From Erythrobacter sp. (GTDB lineage Bacteria > Pseudomonadota > Alphaproteobacteria > Sphingomonadales > Sphingomonadaceae), in NCBI GenBank assembly GCA_027311945.1, contig DAICXZ010000030.1, forward strand, positions 186,001-250,000: a stretch of DNA of 64,000 nucleotides. Direction: 5' to 3'. The translations under genes and the position numbers were made by a program. The stretch's first letter is position 1, and the number at the start of each line of letters is the position of its first letter. Below, one piece after another: positions 39,005 to 48,868 of the stretch. The notes under the pieces were generated by a model. That model made no database searches. It worked only from the letters and a program-made list of their open reading frames with translations, and was not told where the DNA came from.

Positions 39005-42000
39005 CTACTCCGCCGCCAACCTTTCCGCCTCACCCAGATCGACGCTGACCAGCCGTGACACCCCGCGCTCCAACATGGTCACGCCGAACAGCCGGTGCAT
39101 TCGGCTCATCGTCACCGCATTGTGGGTCACGATCAGGTATCGGGTGGCGGTTTCCTGCGTCATCGATTCCAGCAGATCACAGAATCGGTCAATATTGGCG
39201 TCGTCCAATGGCGCGTCGACCTCGTCGAGCACGCAAATCGGTGCCGGATTGGTTAGGAACAGCCCGAAAATAAGTGCAGTTGCGGTTAGCGCCTGCTCGC
39301 CGCCCGATAGCAGGCTCAATGATTGCAGCCGCTTGCCCGGCGGCTGGGCGTAGATTTCGAGGCCGGCCTCCAGAACGTCGTCGGAATCGATCAGTGCGAG
39401 GTGGGCCTTGCCACCCTCGAACAGGCGGGTGAACAGCCTCTGGAAGTGCTCGTTCACCTCCTCGAAGGCGGCGCGCAACCGTTCGCGGCCCTCGCGGTTC
39501 AGGTTGCCGATCGAGGCGCGCAGCCGGTTCACCGCCTCGGCGAGTTCCGCCTGCTCTTCGGCGCTGGTGCCGTGTTCGGCCTCGATCCGCACCAGTTCGT
39601 CGGCGGCGACGAGGTTGACGGGGCCGATCCGCTCGCGGCTGGCCACCAGCCGCTCCATCTCCTCGGATTCGAGCGTGGCATTGCGCACGGCCTCGGTCTC
39701 GAACGCAAACTTGCCGGGTAGAAGCGGCGGCGGGCACTGAAAGCGTTCGCCCGACTGGCGCGCCATTTCCTCGCGGCGGCTTTCCTCGTTTTCAGCCCGC
39801 GCGGCAGCCCCGGCGCGCTGTTCGCGGGCGGCGGCCAGCGCTTCGTTTGCCTCGCGCAAGCCGGCGTCTGCTTCGCGGGCCTGCTGGTCGGCGGCGACCA
39901 CGGCTTCGTCGGCCTTGGCCAGCTCGGCAGAGAGCCGCTCGCGCACGGCTTCGCCGCTTTCGATCTCGCGCATCAGCCCGGCGGGCTTGGCAGCGATGAT
40001 GGCGCGCTCCTCGGCGATTTCCTCAAAGCGGGCTTCCATCCCGGCAAGCCGCTGCGCCGCGTCGCCAGCGCGGGTTTGCCAGCTTTTCATGTCCGCGCGC
40101 TGTGAGGAGACGCGCTCGCGCCCCACCGCCAGCGCCTGATCGTGCGCGGCCAGCGCGGCGAGGGCGGCCTGCTGTGCCTCGCGCGCAGCCTCGTTTTTCG
40201 CCCGCGCGGTTTCGAGAGCCGCGCGTCCCTCGGCGGGGTCGGGGAGCTGGCTGAGCTTGTCCTGCGCAGTCGCCACTTCGACCTCAGCCTGCACCACGCG
40301 TTCGGAAAGATCGTCGCCCGCTTCGGCGAGTTCAGCCCGCCGCGCAGCGAGCCGTTCGCGCCGCGCCTCGGCCTGATCCTGTGCGCGCAGCGCTGTACGT
40401 TCGGCCTCCGCAGCCTCATTAACCGCGCGTTCCATCGCCACCAGTTCGCGTTGCAGCGTCGCCAAGGCTTCCTGAGTTTCGGCCTGCGCGGCTTCGGCCT
40501 GTTCCGCCGCTTCGCGCAGCACGGGGACCTGTGCATCGAGCTCGGCAAAGCGGTTGTCCGCCTCCAGCCGCGCGGCCTCGGCAGCGCCCTCGCCGCGTGC
40601 GACAAAACCGTCCCACCGGCGCAGCGCGCCATCGCGGGTGACCAGCCATTCGCCGGGATTGAGGCAGCGCCCGTCGTCGCTCTCGGCAAAGTGGACCAGC
40701 GCGAGCCGGGCGGCGAGTTGTTCGGGCACCGCGCCAAGGTGATGGACGATCGACGACGCGACCGGGGCAGGGGCCTGCGAGCCTCCCCAGAAACGCCCCT
40801 CGGCCTTGCCCTCGGGCGCCCCAAGCGGAGCCTTCGCATCGCGTCCCAGCACCGCGGCGAGCGCGCGTTCGTAGCCCGGATTGGCCGAGACCCGGTCGAG
40901 CGCGGCAGGCAGGCCCTTACGACCCGCCTGCTGCTTCGCGCGCGCCTCACGGTCACGCTTCAGGGCTTGCCATTCACGCTCCACGCCCGCCAGCTCAGCC
41001 TTGGCCGAAGACAGCGCCGATGCGGCATCATCGCGCGCCTTGGCGAGATCGTCCTTGCGCGCCTGCGTTGCGGTCAGGGCCTCGCGTCGTTGCACCAGCG
41101 CCTTGCCCGCTTCCTCGGCGCGCGCCTTGGCGGCGGCGAGTTCGGCTTCGGGATCGCTCTCTCCGGCGAGCGCAGCGCGCTGCTGTTCGAGCCGCGCGAC
41201 TTCGGCCTGCAACCGCTCGACCCGTCCGCGTGCCTGCGCCAGTTCGGCTTCGGCAACGCGCCATTCGGCCTCGACCCCGGCGTTGTCGGCGGTCGCCTTG
41301 GCCAGCGCGAGTTCTGCGGCGCGCCCGGCGCTTTCGGTCCGCTCGGCATCGCGCGCGAAGGAGGGGCGGCGTTCCTCGTCCGCCGCCAGCGCCTTCTCTC
41401 CCGCCGCCAGCTCGGCTTCGAGACGCTTCAATGCTTCGGCGGCGTCACGGGTCATACGGTCCGCGTCGAAGCGGTCTTCCTCCAGCCGCTGGTGCTGCCG
41501 GTCGAGATCCTTGAGCCGCTGCTCGGCGGCTTCGAGCTGGGTCGAGAGCGCGGCCATGCGGTGCCCGTGGGCGCTGGCGTCGTCGCGGCGGTCGGCCAGT
41601 TCGTCGCGCAGTTCGACCAGCCGCTCGGCCAGCTCGCGCTGTTGTTTCTCCGCCTCCGACGTTGCCGCCTGCGTCTCGCGGACGCGGGTATCGGCGGCGC
41701 TCGCTTCCTTGCGCGCGGCCTCGGCAGCGGCGGCGGCATCGCGCCAGCGGGCATAGAGCAAGCGCGCTTCGGCCACGCGGATATGGTCGCTTAGTTCGCG
41801 ATAACGCTCGGCCTGGCGCGCCTGACGGCGGAGGCTGGCGATCTGGCTGTCGAGCCCGGCCATGAGGTCGGACAGGCGCTCGAGGTTCTTCTCGGTGCTG
41901 CGCAGCTTGTTCTCGGCATCGCGCCGCCGCACGTGGAGCCCCGCAATCCCCGCCGCTTCCTCCAGCATCATGCGCCGTTCGGCGGGTTTGGCGGCGATTA

Positions 42001-42427
42001 CCTGCGCGATCTTGCCCTGGCTGACGAGCGCGGGCGAGTGCGCCCCGGTTGCGGCATCGGCGAACACGAGCGACACGTCTTTCGCGCGCACGTCGCGGCC
42101 GTTCACCCGGTAGGCGCTGCCCGCGCCGCGTTCGATCCGGCGGGTGACGACGAGCTCTTCGCCTTCATCGTCGCGGGCATCGAGCACGACTTCGGCAAAA
42201 TCACGCGGAGGGCGTGTTTCGGTGCCCGCGAAGATCACGTCTTCCATCCCGCCCGAGCGCATCGACTTGGGCGAGTTCTCACCCATCACCCAGCGGATCG
42301 CTTCGAGCAGGTTGGACTTGCCGCAGCCGTTGGGGCCGACGACGCCCGTCAGCCCCGGTTCTACACGCAATTCGGCAGGCTCGACGAAGCTCTTGAAACC
42401 GCTCAGCCTGAGCTTGCGGATCTCCAT
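39005..42427 (-). CDS. smc: chromosome partition protein SMC
   Basis: 1140 aa; LSGFKSFVEPAELRVEPGLTGVVGPNGCGKSNLLEAIRWVMGE Walker A; LLSGGEQALTATALIFGLFLTNPAPICVLDEVDAPLDDANIDRF. Confidence 0.98.
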   Translation of the reverse strand: MEIRKLRLSGFKSFVEPAELRVEPGLTGVVGPNGCGKSNLLEAIRWVMGENSPKSMRSGGMEDVIFAGTETRPPRDFAEVVLDARDDEGEELVVTRRIERGAGSAYRVNGRDVRAKDVSLVFADAATGAHSPALVSQGKIAQVIAAKPAERRMMLEEAAGIAGLHVRRRDAENKLRSTEKNLERLSDLMAGLDSQIASLRRQARQAERYRELSDHIRVAEARLLYARWRDAAAAAEAARKEASAADTRVRETQAATSEAEKQQRELAERLVELRDELADRRDDASAHGHRMAALSTQLEAAEQRLKDLDRQHQRLEEDRFDADRMTRDAAEALKRLEAELAAGEKALAADEERRPSFARDAERTESAGRAAELALAKATADNAGVEAEWRVAEAELAQARGRVERLQAEVARLEQQRAALAGESDPEAELAAAKARAEEAGKALVQRREALTATQARKDDLAKARDDAASALSSAKAELAGVEREWQALKRDREARAKQQAGRKGLPAALDRVSANPGYERALAAVLGRDAKAPLGAPEGKAEGRFWGGSQAPAPVASSIVHHLGAVPEQLAARLALVHFAESDDGRCLNPGEWLVTRDGALRRWDGFVARGEGAAEAARLEADNRFAELDAQVPVLREAAEQAEAAQAETQEALATLQRELVAMERAVNEAAEAERTALRAQDQAEARRERLAARRAELAEAGDDLSERVVQAEVEVATAQDKLSQLPDPAEGRAALETARAKNEAAREAQQAALAALAAHDQALAVGRERVSSQRADMKSWQTRAGDAAQRLAGMEARFEEIAEERAIIAAKPAGLMREIESGEAVRERLSAELAKADEAVVAADQQAREADAGLREANEALAAAREQRAGAAARAENEESRREEMARQSGERFQCPPPLLPGKFAFETEAVRNATLESEEMERLVASRERIGPVNLVAADELVRIEAEHGTSAEEQAELAEAVNRLRASIGNLNREGRERLRAAFEEVNEHFQRLFTRLFEGGKAHLALIDSDDVLEAGLEIYAQPPGKRLQSLSLLSGGEQALTATALIFGLFLTNPAPICVLDEVDAPLDDANIDRFCDLLESMTQETATRYLIVTHNAVTMSRMHRLFGVTMLERGVSRLVSVDLGEAERLAAE

Positions 42428-42452
42428 GCCCGCCGCGCCTGCGCCCCCGCGC

Positions 42453-43238
42453 CTACTGGTCGCGGGCGCCGGCGCGTTGCAGCGCTGGCTCCACGCTCAC
42501 CCAGTTGCGATCTTCGATCTGCTGGCCGTTGAGGAAGAAGGTGGGGGTCGAGTTGACGTTGTCTTCGGTGGCGGCGGCCTGCGTGCTTTCGGCCAGCGCC
42601 TCGATCGCGGCGGAATCGGCCATGCAGGCCTGCGTCTGCTCGGTGCTGATCCCGCGTGCGGCGAAGAAATCGGTCACACCGCTAGCCTGCGCCATGGCGA
42701 CGTAGCGCTGGTTATCAGGCAGGTTCATTGCCTGTTCGAGCGCGGCCTGGTTGTTCTGGAACCCGGCCAGCACGCCTTCGAGGTTGGCCCAAACCTGATC
42801 GGCCAGCGGCACGGCCGCTTCCTTCGGCGCGCATTCGAGCATGCGCGTGAGCAGCAGGTCGGCAATGCCGTGGATCAGCACAGAGCGGAACTCGTAGCTG
42901 ACGCGGCCGCTGTCGATATATTTTTCGTGCAGCTGGGCCGAGCCGTCGACCGAGAAGGCGGCGCAGGCGGGGCAGGTCAGCGAGCCATATTCGAGGAGCT
43001 TGACCGGTGCCTCGGGGTTGCCGACCAGCCAGCCGCCCTTGTCGGTGCGGGCAACGGTCTGGTTCCAGCTGGTGCCGTCGGGCGCATCTACCGCCGCGAC
43101 CGGCTCGCCTTCGAGCGCGCTGGCATCGGTTGCTTCATCGCCGCAGGAGGCAAGCGCCAGGGCAAGGGGCAGGGCCAGCGCGGCGCGGAGAAATAGGCTC
43201 GGTTTGGTCATCGAATTGGGTTCCCGTTTCGGATGCAA
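42453..43238 (-). CDS. DsbA family thioredoxin-fold protein
   Basis: Lipobox-like LALASCGD; LLEYGSLTCPACAAFSVDG (CPAC). Confidence 0.9.
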   Translation of the reverse strand: MHPKREPNSMTKPSLFLRAALALPLALALASCGDEATDASALEGEPVAAVDAPDGTSWNQTVARTDKGGWLVGNPEAPVKLLEYGSLTCPACAAFSVDGSAQLHEKYIDSGRVSYEFRSVLIHGIADLLLTRMLECAPKEAAVPLADQVWANLEGVLAGFQNNQAALEQAMNLPDNQRYVAMAQASGVTDFFAARGISTEQTQACMADSAAIEALAESTQAAATEDNVNSTPTFFLNGQQIEDRNWVSVEPALQRAGARDQ

Positions 43239-43271
43239 GGAAATAGGCTAGTGCCCGAGGGCGGGCTGTCA

Positions 43272-43312
43272 AACCGCTAGTCTGCGCAGACTGGCGCGGC
43301 AACGCGGTTTTT
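43272..43312. other. Nested inverted repeat between the two dsbA-like genes
   Basis: Outer AACCGC/GCGGTT arms enclosing perfect 14-bp palindrome AGTCTGCGCAGACT (43279-43292). Confidence 0.5.
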
Positions 43313-43343
43313 GCACAGGGTTATCCACCGCTGGGCGTGTTCC

Positions 43344-44006
43344 TTATTCGGCAACGAGCGCAGGCTTGAGCGCCGCCCAGGAGTGAACGTCGGCCAGCAG
43401 CGTGCCGTTGACCACGAAACTCGGCGTGCCGGGGTAGGGGTAGTCCGTGTGGTTGGCCTCCGAATTGTTCGCGATGGCGACCGCGCGCTGTTCATCGCCG
43501 AGGCAGGCGTCGATCTCGCCGGTGCTGTAGCCGCGCGCTTCCATCATCGGGTAAAAGCCGAGGTCGCTGGCGATCGCCTTCATCTGCTCGCCAAGTCCGC
43601 CGCTCCGCCAGTGTTCCTGCTGTTCCGGTGTTGTGGCACGGGCCTTGGTGAGCCATTCGTCCTGCGTGGCGAAGATGGCCTCGTGGTTGCCGAGGAAGCG
43701 GTCGCTCGGCCCGCAGGTGGTCAGCAGCGTGGCCGAAAGATCGACAATGTTGCGGATCGCCGACCGCACTTCGACCGCGGTGCCGCCATCATGAATATAA
43801 GAAGCCTTGAGCTCGGCATCGGCCTGTTGCTCGAAGTTCTTGCAGGCCGGGCAGGTGTAGCTGACGAAGGTGATGAGCTTGACCGGAGCCTCGGGATTGC
43901 CGACCAGATAGCCGCGCTCGGTAGGGGTGACCTCAGCGGTCCAGTCTTGCGCTGCAGCGGGTGCACTCGCCACCACGGCTAGGGCAAACAGGGCATGTTT
44001 CATCAC
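43344..44006 (-). CDS. DsbA family thioredoxin-fold protein
   Basis: Signal peptide; KLITFVSYTCPACKNFEQQAD (CPAC). Confidence 0.92.
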   Translation of the reverse strand: MMKHALFALAVVASAPAAAQDWTAEVTPTERGYLVGNPEAPVKLITFVSYTCPACKNFEQQADAELKASYIHDGGTAVEVRSAIRNIVDLSATLLTTCGPSDRFLGNHEAIFATQDEWLTKARATTPEQQEHWRSGGLGEQMKAIASDLGFYPMMEARGYSTGEIDACLGDEQRAVAIANNSEANHTDYPYPGTPSFVVNGTLLADVHSWAALKPALVAE

Positions 44007-44575
44007 TTTGTTTCGTCCTCTTCCGTTCCGAAGCTGCGCGCCAGCGATTCCAGCACCGTGCGCAATTCAGGGTCGCCGATATCGCGCAGGCTGTCGCCCA
44101 ATTCCATCGGAATCGGCTTGAGCGATGGCGGACCACCCCGCGCGGCCTGAGCAGAGGGCGGCTGAACCTTGCCTTGCCGCATCTTCACCCGCGCCACCGC
44201 ACGGTAGCCGAAGAAGCGGTTCACCCGCTCGATGATCTCGGGGATCACGTGCTGGATCAGCGGCGCATGGCCCGGAGCAACCACGAGGTTGAGCATCCCT
44301 TCCGCCTTTTCGCCGGGCGGGAAACGGATGCTCTCGGGCGCGCAGACCTTGGCGTGGTGTTCGCCCACGATCTCGTGCCAGCGCGTTACCACCGAGCTTT
44401 GCACGAAGCCGAAACGGCGGAAGGCGGCGCGGCCGATTTGTGGCACGAGGTCCGACACCTGCCGCGCCGGTCCGCCGCGCGGGCGGTGGTAGGCGCGCAG
44501 GGGCTGCTTCTTGCCGCCCTTGCCAGGTGTTTTTCCCGAGATTTTGCCGGGTTTGGGGGGATCGTCGCGTTCCAT
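44003..44575 (-). CDS. dciA: DUF721/DciA-like protein
   Basis: SSVVTRWHEIVGEHHAKVCAPESIRFPPGEKAEGMLNLVVAPGHAPLIQHVIPEIIERVNRFFG. Confidence 0.8.
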   Translation of the reverse strand: MERDDPPKPGKISGKTPGKGGKKQPLRAYHRPRGGPARQVSDLVPQIGRAAFRRFGFVQSSVVTRWHEIVGEHHAKVCAPESIRFPPGEKAEGMLNLVVAPGHAPLIQHVIPEIIERVNRFFGYRAVARVKMRQGKVQPPSAQAARGGPPSLKPIPMELGDSLRDIGDPELRTVLESLARSFGTEEDETK

Positions 44576-44604
44576 GATTGCGCGGGTCATGCCATAGCAA
44601 GGCG

Positions 44605-45633
44605 ATGCGCGATAGGGCTGCCGACCTCCTTCTCGACTGGTACGATCGTCACGCCCGCGAGTTGCCGTGGCGCGCACGGCCCGGCGCCCCTCTGCCCGAC
44701 CCCTATCATGTGTGGCTGTCTGAGGTGATGCTGCAACAGACCACCGTTGCCGCCGTCATCCCCTATTTCGAGAAGTTCATCACCCGCTGGCCCGATGTCG
44801 CCGCGCTCGCCGCTGCGGCCGAGGACGAGGTGATGGCGGCCTGGGCGGGGCTCGGCTACTATTCGCGGGCGCGCAATCTGGTGAAGGCGGCGCGCGAGCT
44901 GTCGCGCTCTGGCGGCTTTCCCACCACCGAGGCTGAACTTCGCAAGCTGCCCGGGCTGGGCGACTACACCGCTGCCGCCATCGCCGCGATTGCCTTCGAG
45001 CGGCGCGCGCTGGTGATCGACGCCAATGTCGAGCGCGTGATCGCCCGGCTGTTCGCGATCGAGGAGCCTTTGCCCGGCGCGAAGAAGGCGATCCGGGCGG
45101 CACTCGACACGATCACGCCTGAGCGGCGCGCGGGCGATTTCGCGCAGGCGATGATGGACCTCGGCAGTTCGCTCTGCCGGGCGCGCGAGGCGCAGTGTCT
45201 GTTGTGCCCGTGGCAGGCGATCTGCGCCGCGCGGGAGGCGGGCGATCCCGTGCGCCTGCCCGTGAAGGCCGCGAAAAAGGCCAAGCCGACGCGTTCGGGT
45301 ACGGCGTTCTGGATTGAGCGCGACGGAGCCGTGTGGCTCGTTAGGCGGCCGGGGAAGGGAATGCTCGGCGGAATGCGCGCGTTGCCCGACGACGGCTGGT
45401 CGGCGCGCGGTGATGGCTCGGGCGCTCCGCCGGTGGCAGGCGCGTGGCGCGCGGGCGGGCTGGTGCGCCACAGCTTCACGCACTTTCACCTCGAGATGGG
45501 CCTTGCTGTCCACGCGGGCGCAAAGCCTGCACCCGCAGGCGGCGGCGAATGGTGGCCGCTCGACCGGCTCGACGAGGCGGGCCTGCCGACATTGTTCGCC
45601 AAGGCTGCCGCATTGGCGCTGGCCGAACGCTAG
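44605..45633 (+). CDS. mutY: A/G-specific adenine glycosylase
   Basis: ELPWRARPG...PYHVWLSEVMLQQTTVAAVIPYFEKF...LPGLGDYTAAAIAAIAF; 4Fe-4S CRAREAQCLLCPWQAIC. Confidence 0.97.
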   Translation: MRDRAADLLLDWYDRHARELPWRARPGAPLPDPYHVWLSEVMLQQTTVAAVIPYFEKFITRWPDVAALAAAAEDEVMAAWAGLGYYSRARNLVKAARELSRSGGFPTTEAELRKLPGLGDYTAAAIAAIAFERRALVIDANVERVIARLFAIEEPLPGAKKAIRAALDTITPERRAGDFAQAMMDLGSSLCRAREAQCLLCPWQAICAAREAGDPVRLPVKAAKKAKPTRSGTAFWIERDGAVWLVRRPGKGMLGGMRALPDDGWSARGDGSGAPPVAGAWRAGGLVRHSFTHFHLEMGLAVHAGAKPAPAGGGEWWPLDRLDEAGLPTLFAKAAALALAER

Positions 45634-45851
45634 ATCACGCCGCCGCCCAGCATCAGCCGCACCACGGCGACGGCAAAGATGATCAGGCAGAAGTTGCGCC
45701 CGCCGTTGCTGCTCGACAGCGCACCAAAGGCGATGCCGACCACCACCAGCGGCAGGGCCACCCAGTTGCCCCAGCCAAGCAGCGGGATCTGCGAGGGAAT
45801 GACGATGACCAGCGAAGCGAGGCCGATGAGGATCGAAAGCAGGTTGAACAT
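45630..45851 (-). CDS. Small membrane protein (73 aa), unknown
   Basis: MFNLLSILIGLASLVIVIPSQIPLLGWGNWVALPLVVVGIAFGAL...; convergent with mutY. Confidence 0.65.
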   Translation of the reverse strand: MFNLLSILIGLASLVIVIPSQIPLLGWGNWVALPLVVVGIAFGALSSSNGGRNFCLIIFAVAVVRLMLGGGVI

Positions 45852-45967
45852 GTGTCTTAGATAGCTAACACACTGCGATCATTCAAGCACTTCGGTGTTC
45901 AAGCTTGCCGCCTGCGCTGGGGCGGCTTACCCCTCGCACAGAAATCGCCTGGAAGAGGAGCCGCACA

Positions 45968-47290
45968 ATGGTCTGGTCAGCCGCACAATTCGATGTTTCC
46001 CGCCGTTCGCTGCTGCGGAGCGGCGCCATGCTGGGCGCGGGCGCGCTCGCCGGGGGGCTGCCGTTCGGACAGGCCGCCATGGCGCAGGACGCCAGCGCGC
46101 AGTGGCCGCGCGTGGCTCGGTTGGTGAGTGATTTTGTGGCCTCGGGCAGGTCACCCAACGCGGTCGCCGCACTCGGCTGGGGGCAGAACCCGCCGCAGTA
46201 TCTGGGGCAGGGCGACACCACCTTCACCAGCGGTGTCCGCGCCAATGCCGCCAGCCTCTATCGCATCTACTCGATGACCAAGCCGATCACCGGCATGGCC
46301 GCGATCATGCTGATCGACGACGGCCTGCTGTCGCTTGACCAACCGGTGGCCGAGATCCTGCCCGCCTTCGCGGAGATGAAGGTGCAGAAGGTCTACGACG
46401 GGCCGATCACCGAGGACAATCTCGAACCCGCCGTGCGCCCGATTACTATCCGCCACCTGCTCACGCATACCGCGGGGCTAGGCTATTCGATCGTGCAGCA
46501 GGGGCCGCTCGCTAAGGCCTATGCCGAGAACGGGCTGAACCCGGCGCAGGTTTCGCGGCTGGAAGTGCCGGGCGGCCTCAACACCCCGCCTGCGGCGAGC
46601 CTTGAGGCCTTTGCCGATGGCCTCGCCAGAATGCCGCTGGTCTACCAGCCGGGCACGCATTGGTCCTATTCGGTCGGGCTCGACCTGTTGGGGCGGGTAA
46701 TCGAAGTCGTCAGCGGCGTCAGCTTCGATTCCTTTCTGCAGGAGCGCATTTTCGACCCCTGCGACATGTCGAGCACATGGTTCCGCGTGCCGGAAAGCGA
46801 AAAGGCGCGGCTGAGCGCCAACTATTTCGTGCTAGACGGCCAGCCAATGCCGATCGACCTGCCCGACAGCTCGGTCTATCTCAGTCAACCGGCATTCCCG
46901 TTCGGTGGGGCGGGGCTGGTCTCGTCGCCGCGCGATTATGACCGGTTCCTGATGATGCTGGCGGGCTTCGGCGAGATCGAGGGGCGCCGGGTGATGAGCG
47001 AGCCTGCCGTGCGGCTCGCCACCAGCAACCTGATGCCAGATACGCTCGCGCCCGATGGCGGCTTTTCGAGCGGTGATCGCGCCTTCGGGTTCGGCGCGGC
47101 AGGCCTTGTCGGTATTGGCGAGGCCGAGGGCCTGTTCGGGTGGTTCGGCGCGGCGGGCACGGCAGGGCTTGTCAACTTGAAGGCGGGGCTGCGGCAGACC
47201 TTCATGACGCAATACATGCCTGCCGACATGGAAATGCAGAACGCCTTCCCGCAGGCCGTGGCGGCGGACGCGGCGGCCTTGGAGCGATGA
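45968..47290 (+). CDS. Tat-exported serine hydrolase (beta-lactamase family)
   Basis: SRRSLLRSGAMLGAGALAGG Tat signal; YRIYSMTKPITGMAAI (SxxK); HWSYSVGLDLLGRVIEVVSG. Confidence 0.92.
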   Translation: MVWSAAQFDVSRRSLLRSGAMLGAGALAGGLPFGQAAMAQDASAQWPRVARLVSDFVASGRSPNAVAALGWGQNPPQYLGQGDTTFTSGVRANAASLYRIYSMTKPITGMAAIMLIDDGLLSLDQPVAEILPAFAEMKVQKVYDGPITEDNLEPAVRPITIRHLLTHTAGLGYSIVQQGPLAKAYAENGLNPAQVSRLEVPGGLNTPPAASLEAFADGLARMPLVYQPGTHWSYSVGLDLLGRVIEVVSGVSFDSFLQERIFDPCDMSSTWFRVPESEKARLSANYFVLDGQPMPIDLPDSSVYLSQPAFPFGGAGLVSSPRDYDRFLMMLAGFGEIEGRRVMSEPAVRLATSNLMPDTLAPDGGFSSGDRAFGFGAAGLVGIGEAEGLFGWFGAAGTAGLVNLKAGLRQTFMTQYMPADMEMQNAFPQAVAADAAALER

Positions 47291-48159
47291 GTCTCGCCTT
47301 TTGCGAGCATGGTCTGAACCGCGACGACCATGCCCGTGCGGATCCCGCGCGCCTAGCTGAGCTGCGCGCCTCGCCGCTGGCACGATTGCTGTTGATGGAT
47401 GGGTTGAGCCCGATGCTGGGCGCTGATAGCGCGCTGACATGGGGTGCTTTGGATGATGCCGCCGAGGTAGTCTTCCTCGGGCTTGACGGCGATGCACCTC
47501 TGTTCGCCCCCATTCCGGCCACGGGCGATACTCGTCCCGCCTACCAGCAGCGGCCCTCTTGGGACGCCCTGTCGCTGCTCCCGACGCAGGAGCTGGCCAT
47601 CTACGGCGGCGCGCGCAGCCTCGTCGACTGGCACGCGCGTCACCGCTTCTGCGCCAATTGCGGTGCGCCAACCGAGATCGCCAAGGGCGGCTGGCAGCGC
47701 AATTGCACCGCCTGCCCCGCGCAGCACTTCCCGCGAACCGACCCGGTTGCGATCATGCTGGTCGAGCATGAGGGCGACCTGTTGCTCGGGCGCGGGCTGA
47801 ACTTTCCCGAGCGGCGCTATTCGGCGCTGGCGGGCTTTGTCGAGCCGGGCGAAAGCGTCGAACAGGCCGTGGCGCGCGAAGTGCTTGAAGAGGTGGGAGT
47901 TGTCGTTACCGATGTAAGCTATGTTGCCAGTCAGCCCTGGCCCTTCCCGAGCCAGCTGATGCTGGGCTGTCACGGCATGGCGCAGGGGCGCGAGCTTGCT
48001 ATCGACGAGACCGAGATCGCCGAAGCGCAGTGGTTCACCCGCGACGAGGTGACCAGGGCGATGGATCACGCAGCGCCTGAGGCAGACAAACCTTTCCTTC
48101 CCCCGCCGCCCACGGCTATTGCCTGGCACCTTCTCAACTGGTGGCTGGAGCGAGGCTGA
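47287..48159 (+). CDS. nudC: NAD+ diphosphatase
   Basis: Zinc site CANCGAPTEIAKGGWQRNCTAC; Nudix GFVEPGESVEQAVAREVLEEVGV. Confidence 0.95.
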   Translation: MSLAFCEHGLNRDDHARADPARLAELRASPLARLLLMDGLSPMLGADSALTWGALDDAAEVVFLGLDGDAPLFAPIPATGDTRPAYQQRPSWDALSLLPTQELAIYGGARSLVDWHARHRFCANCGAPTEIAKGGWQRNCTACPAQHFPRTDPVAIMLVEHEGDLLLGRGLNFPERRYSALAGFVEPGESVEQAVAREVLEEVGVVVTDVSYVASQPWPFPSQLMLGCHGMAQGRELAIDETEIAEAQWFTRDEVTRAMDHAAPEADKPFLPPPPTAIAWHLLNWWLERG

Positions 48160-48839
48160 TGGCAGACGAGATAGAAGTCGATGTGTGGTCCGATGTGGTG
48201 TGCCCGTGGTGCGCCATCGGCACGGCGCAGTTCCTGAGCGCGGTGGAAAGCCTGAAGGGCGAGGTGGATGTGACGATCCGTTTCATGCCCTTCGAGCTGA
48301 ACCCGGAGATGGCCCCCGAAGGCCACAACCAGATTGACCTGCTCGCCAAGGCCTACAACAAGACACCCGCCGATGTGCTGCAAATGCGCCGCCATGTCGA
48401 GCAGGCAGGCGAAGAGGCGGGCTTTCCCATGACCTGGCAGGGCGAGGGCGAAGAGCCCGTCCTGATGGTGTGGAACAGCCACGATGCGCACAAGTTGCTG
48501 CGCTGGGCGCTGACCGTGGCCGAACCGGCGCGGCAGGTGGCGCTGAAGCAGGCACTGTTCCGGGCCTATTTCCAGCTGCGCCAGAACATCTCGGATCGGG
48601 CGGTGCTGCTCGATCTGGCCGAAGCGCAAGGGTTCGACCGGGCCGGTGCCAACGAAGCGCTCGACGATCCGGCACTTTCCGAGGCGGTGCGGATGGAGGA
48701 ACAGCGGGCGGCGCAGAATCAGATCACCTCGGTTCCGACCATGGTGGTGGCGGGCAAATATATCCTGCAAGGTGCCGTTCCGCCCGATCAATATGCTCAG
48801 GCGCTGGTGAAGATCGCCAGCATGGACGCAATGGCCTGA
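48159..48839 (+). CDS. DsbA family oxidoreductase (FrnE-like)
   Basis: IEVDVWSDVVCPWCAIGTAQF...QITSVPTMVVAGKYILQGA. Confidence 0.93.
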   Translation: MADEIEVDVWSDVVCPWCAIGTAQFLSAVESLKGEVDVTIRFMPFELNPEMAPEGHNQIDLLAKAYNKTPADVLQMRRHVEQAGEEAGFPMTWQGEGEEPVLMVWNSHDAHKLLRWALTVAEPARQVALKQALFRAYFQLRQNISDRAVLLDLAEAQGFDRAGANEALDDPALSEAVRMEEQRAAQNQITSVPTMVVAGKYILQGAVPPDQYAQALVKIASMDAMA

Positions 48840-48868
48840 GCGCGGCGGGCGCCTGAACGCGGCGGGCG

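Noticed and set aside
40142-41794. 550-aa plus-strand ORF opposite smc
   Set aside because: Shadow of the coiled-coil region of smc.
43318-43330. DnaA-box-like TTATCCACC
   Set aside because: Single imperfect match (consensus TTATCCACA) with no cluster, AT-rich unwinding region or neighbouring dnaA/dnaN; not an origin.
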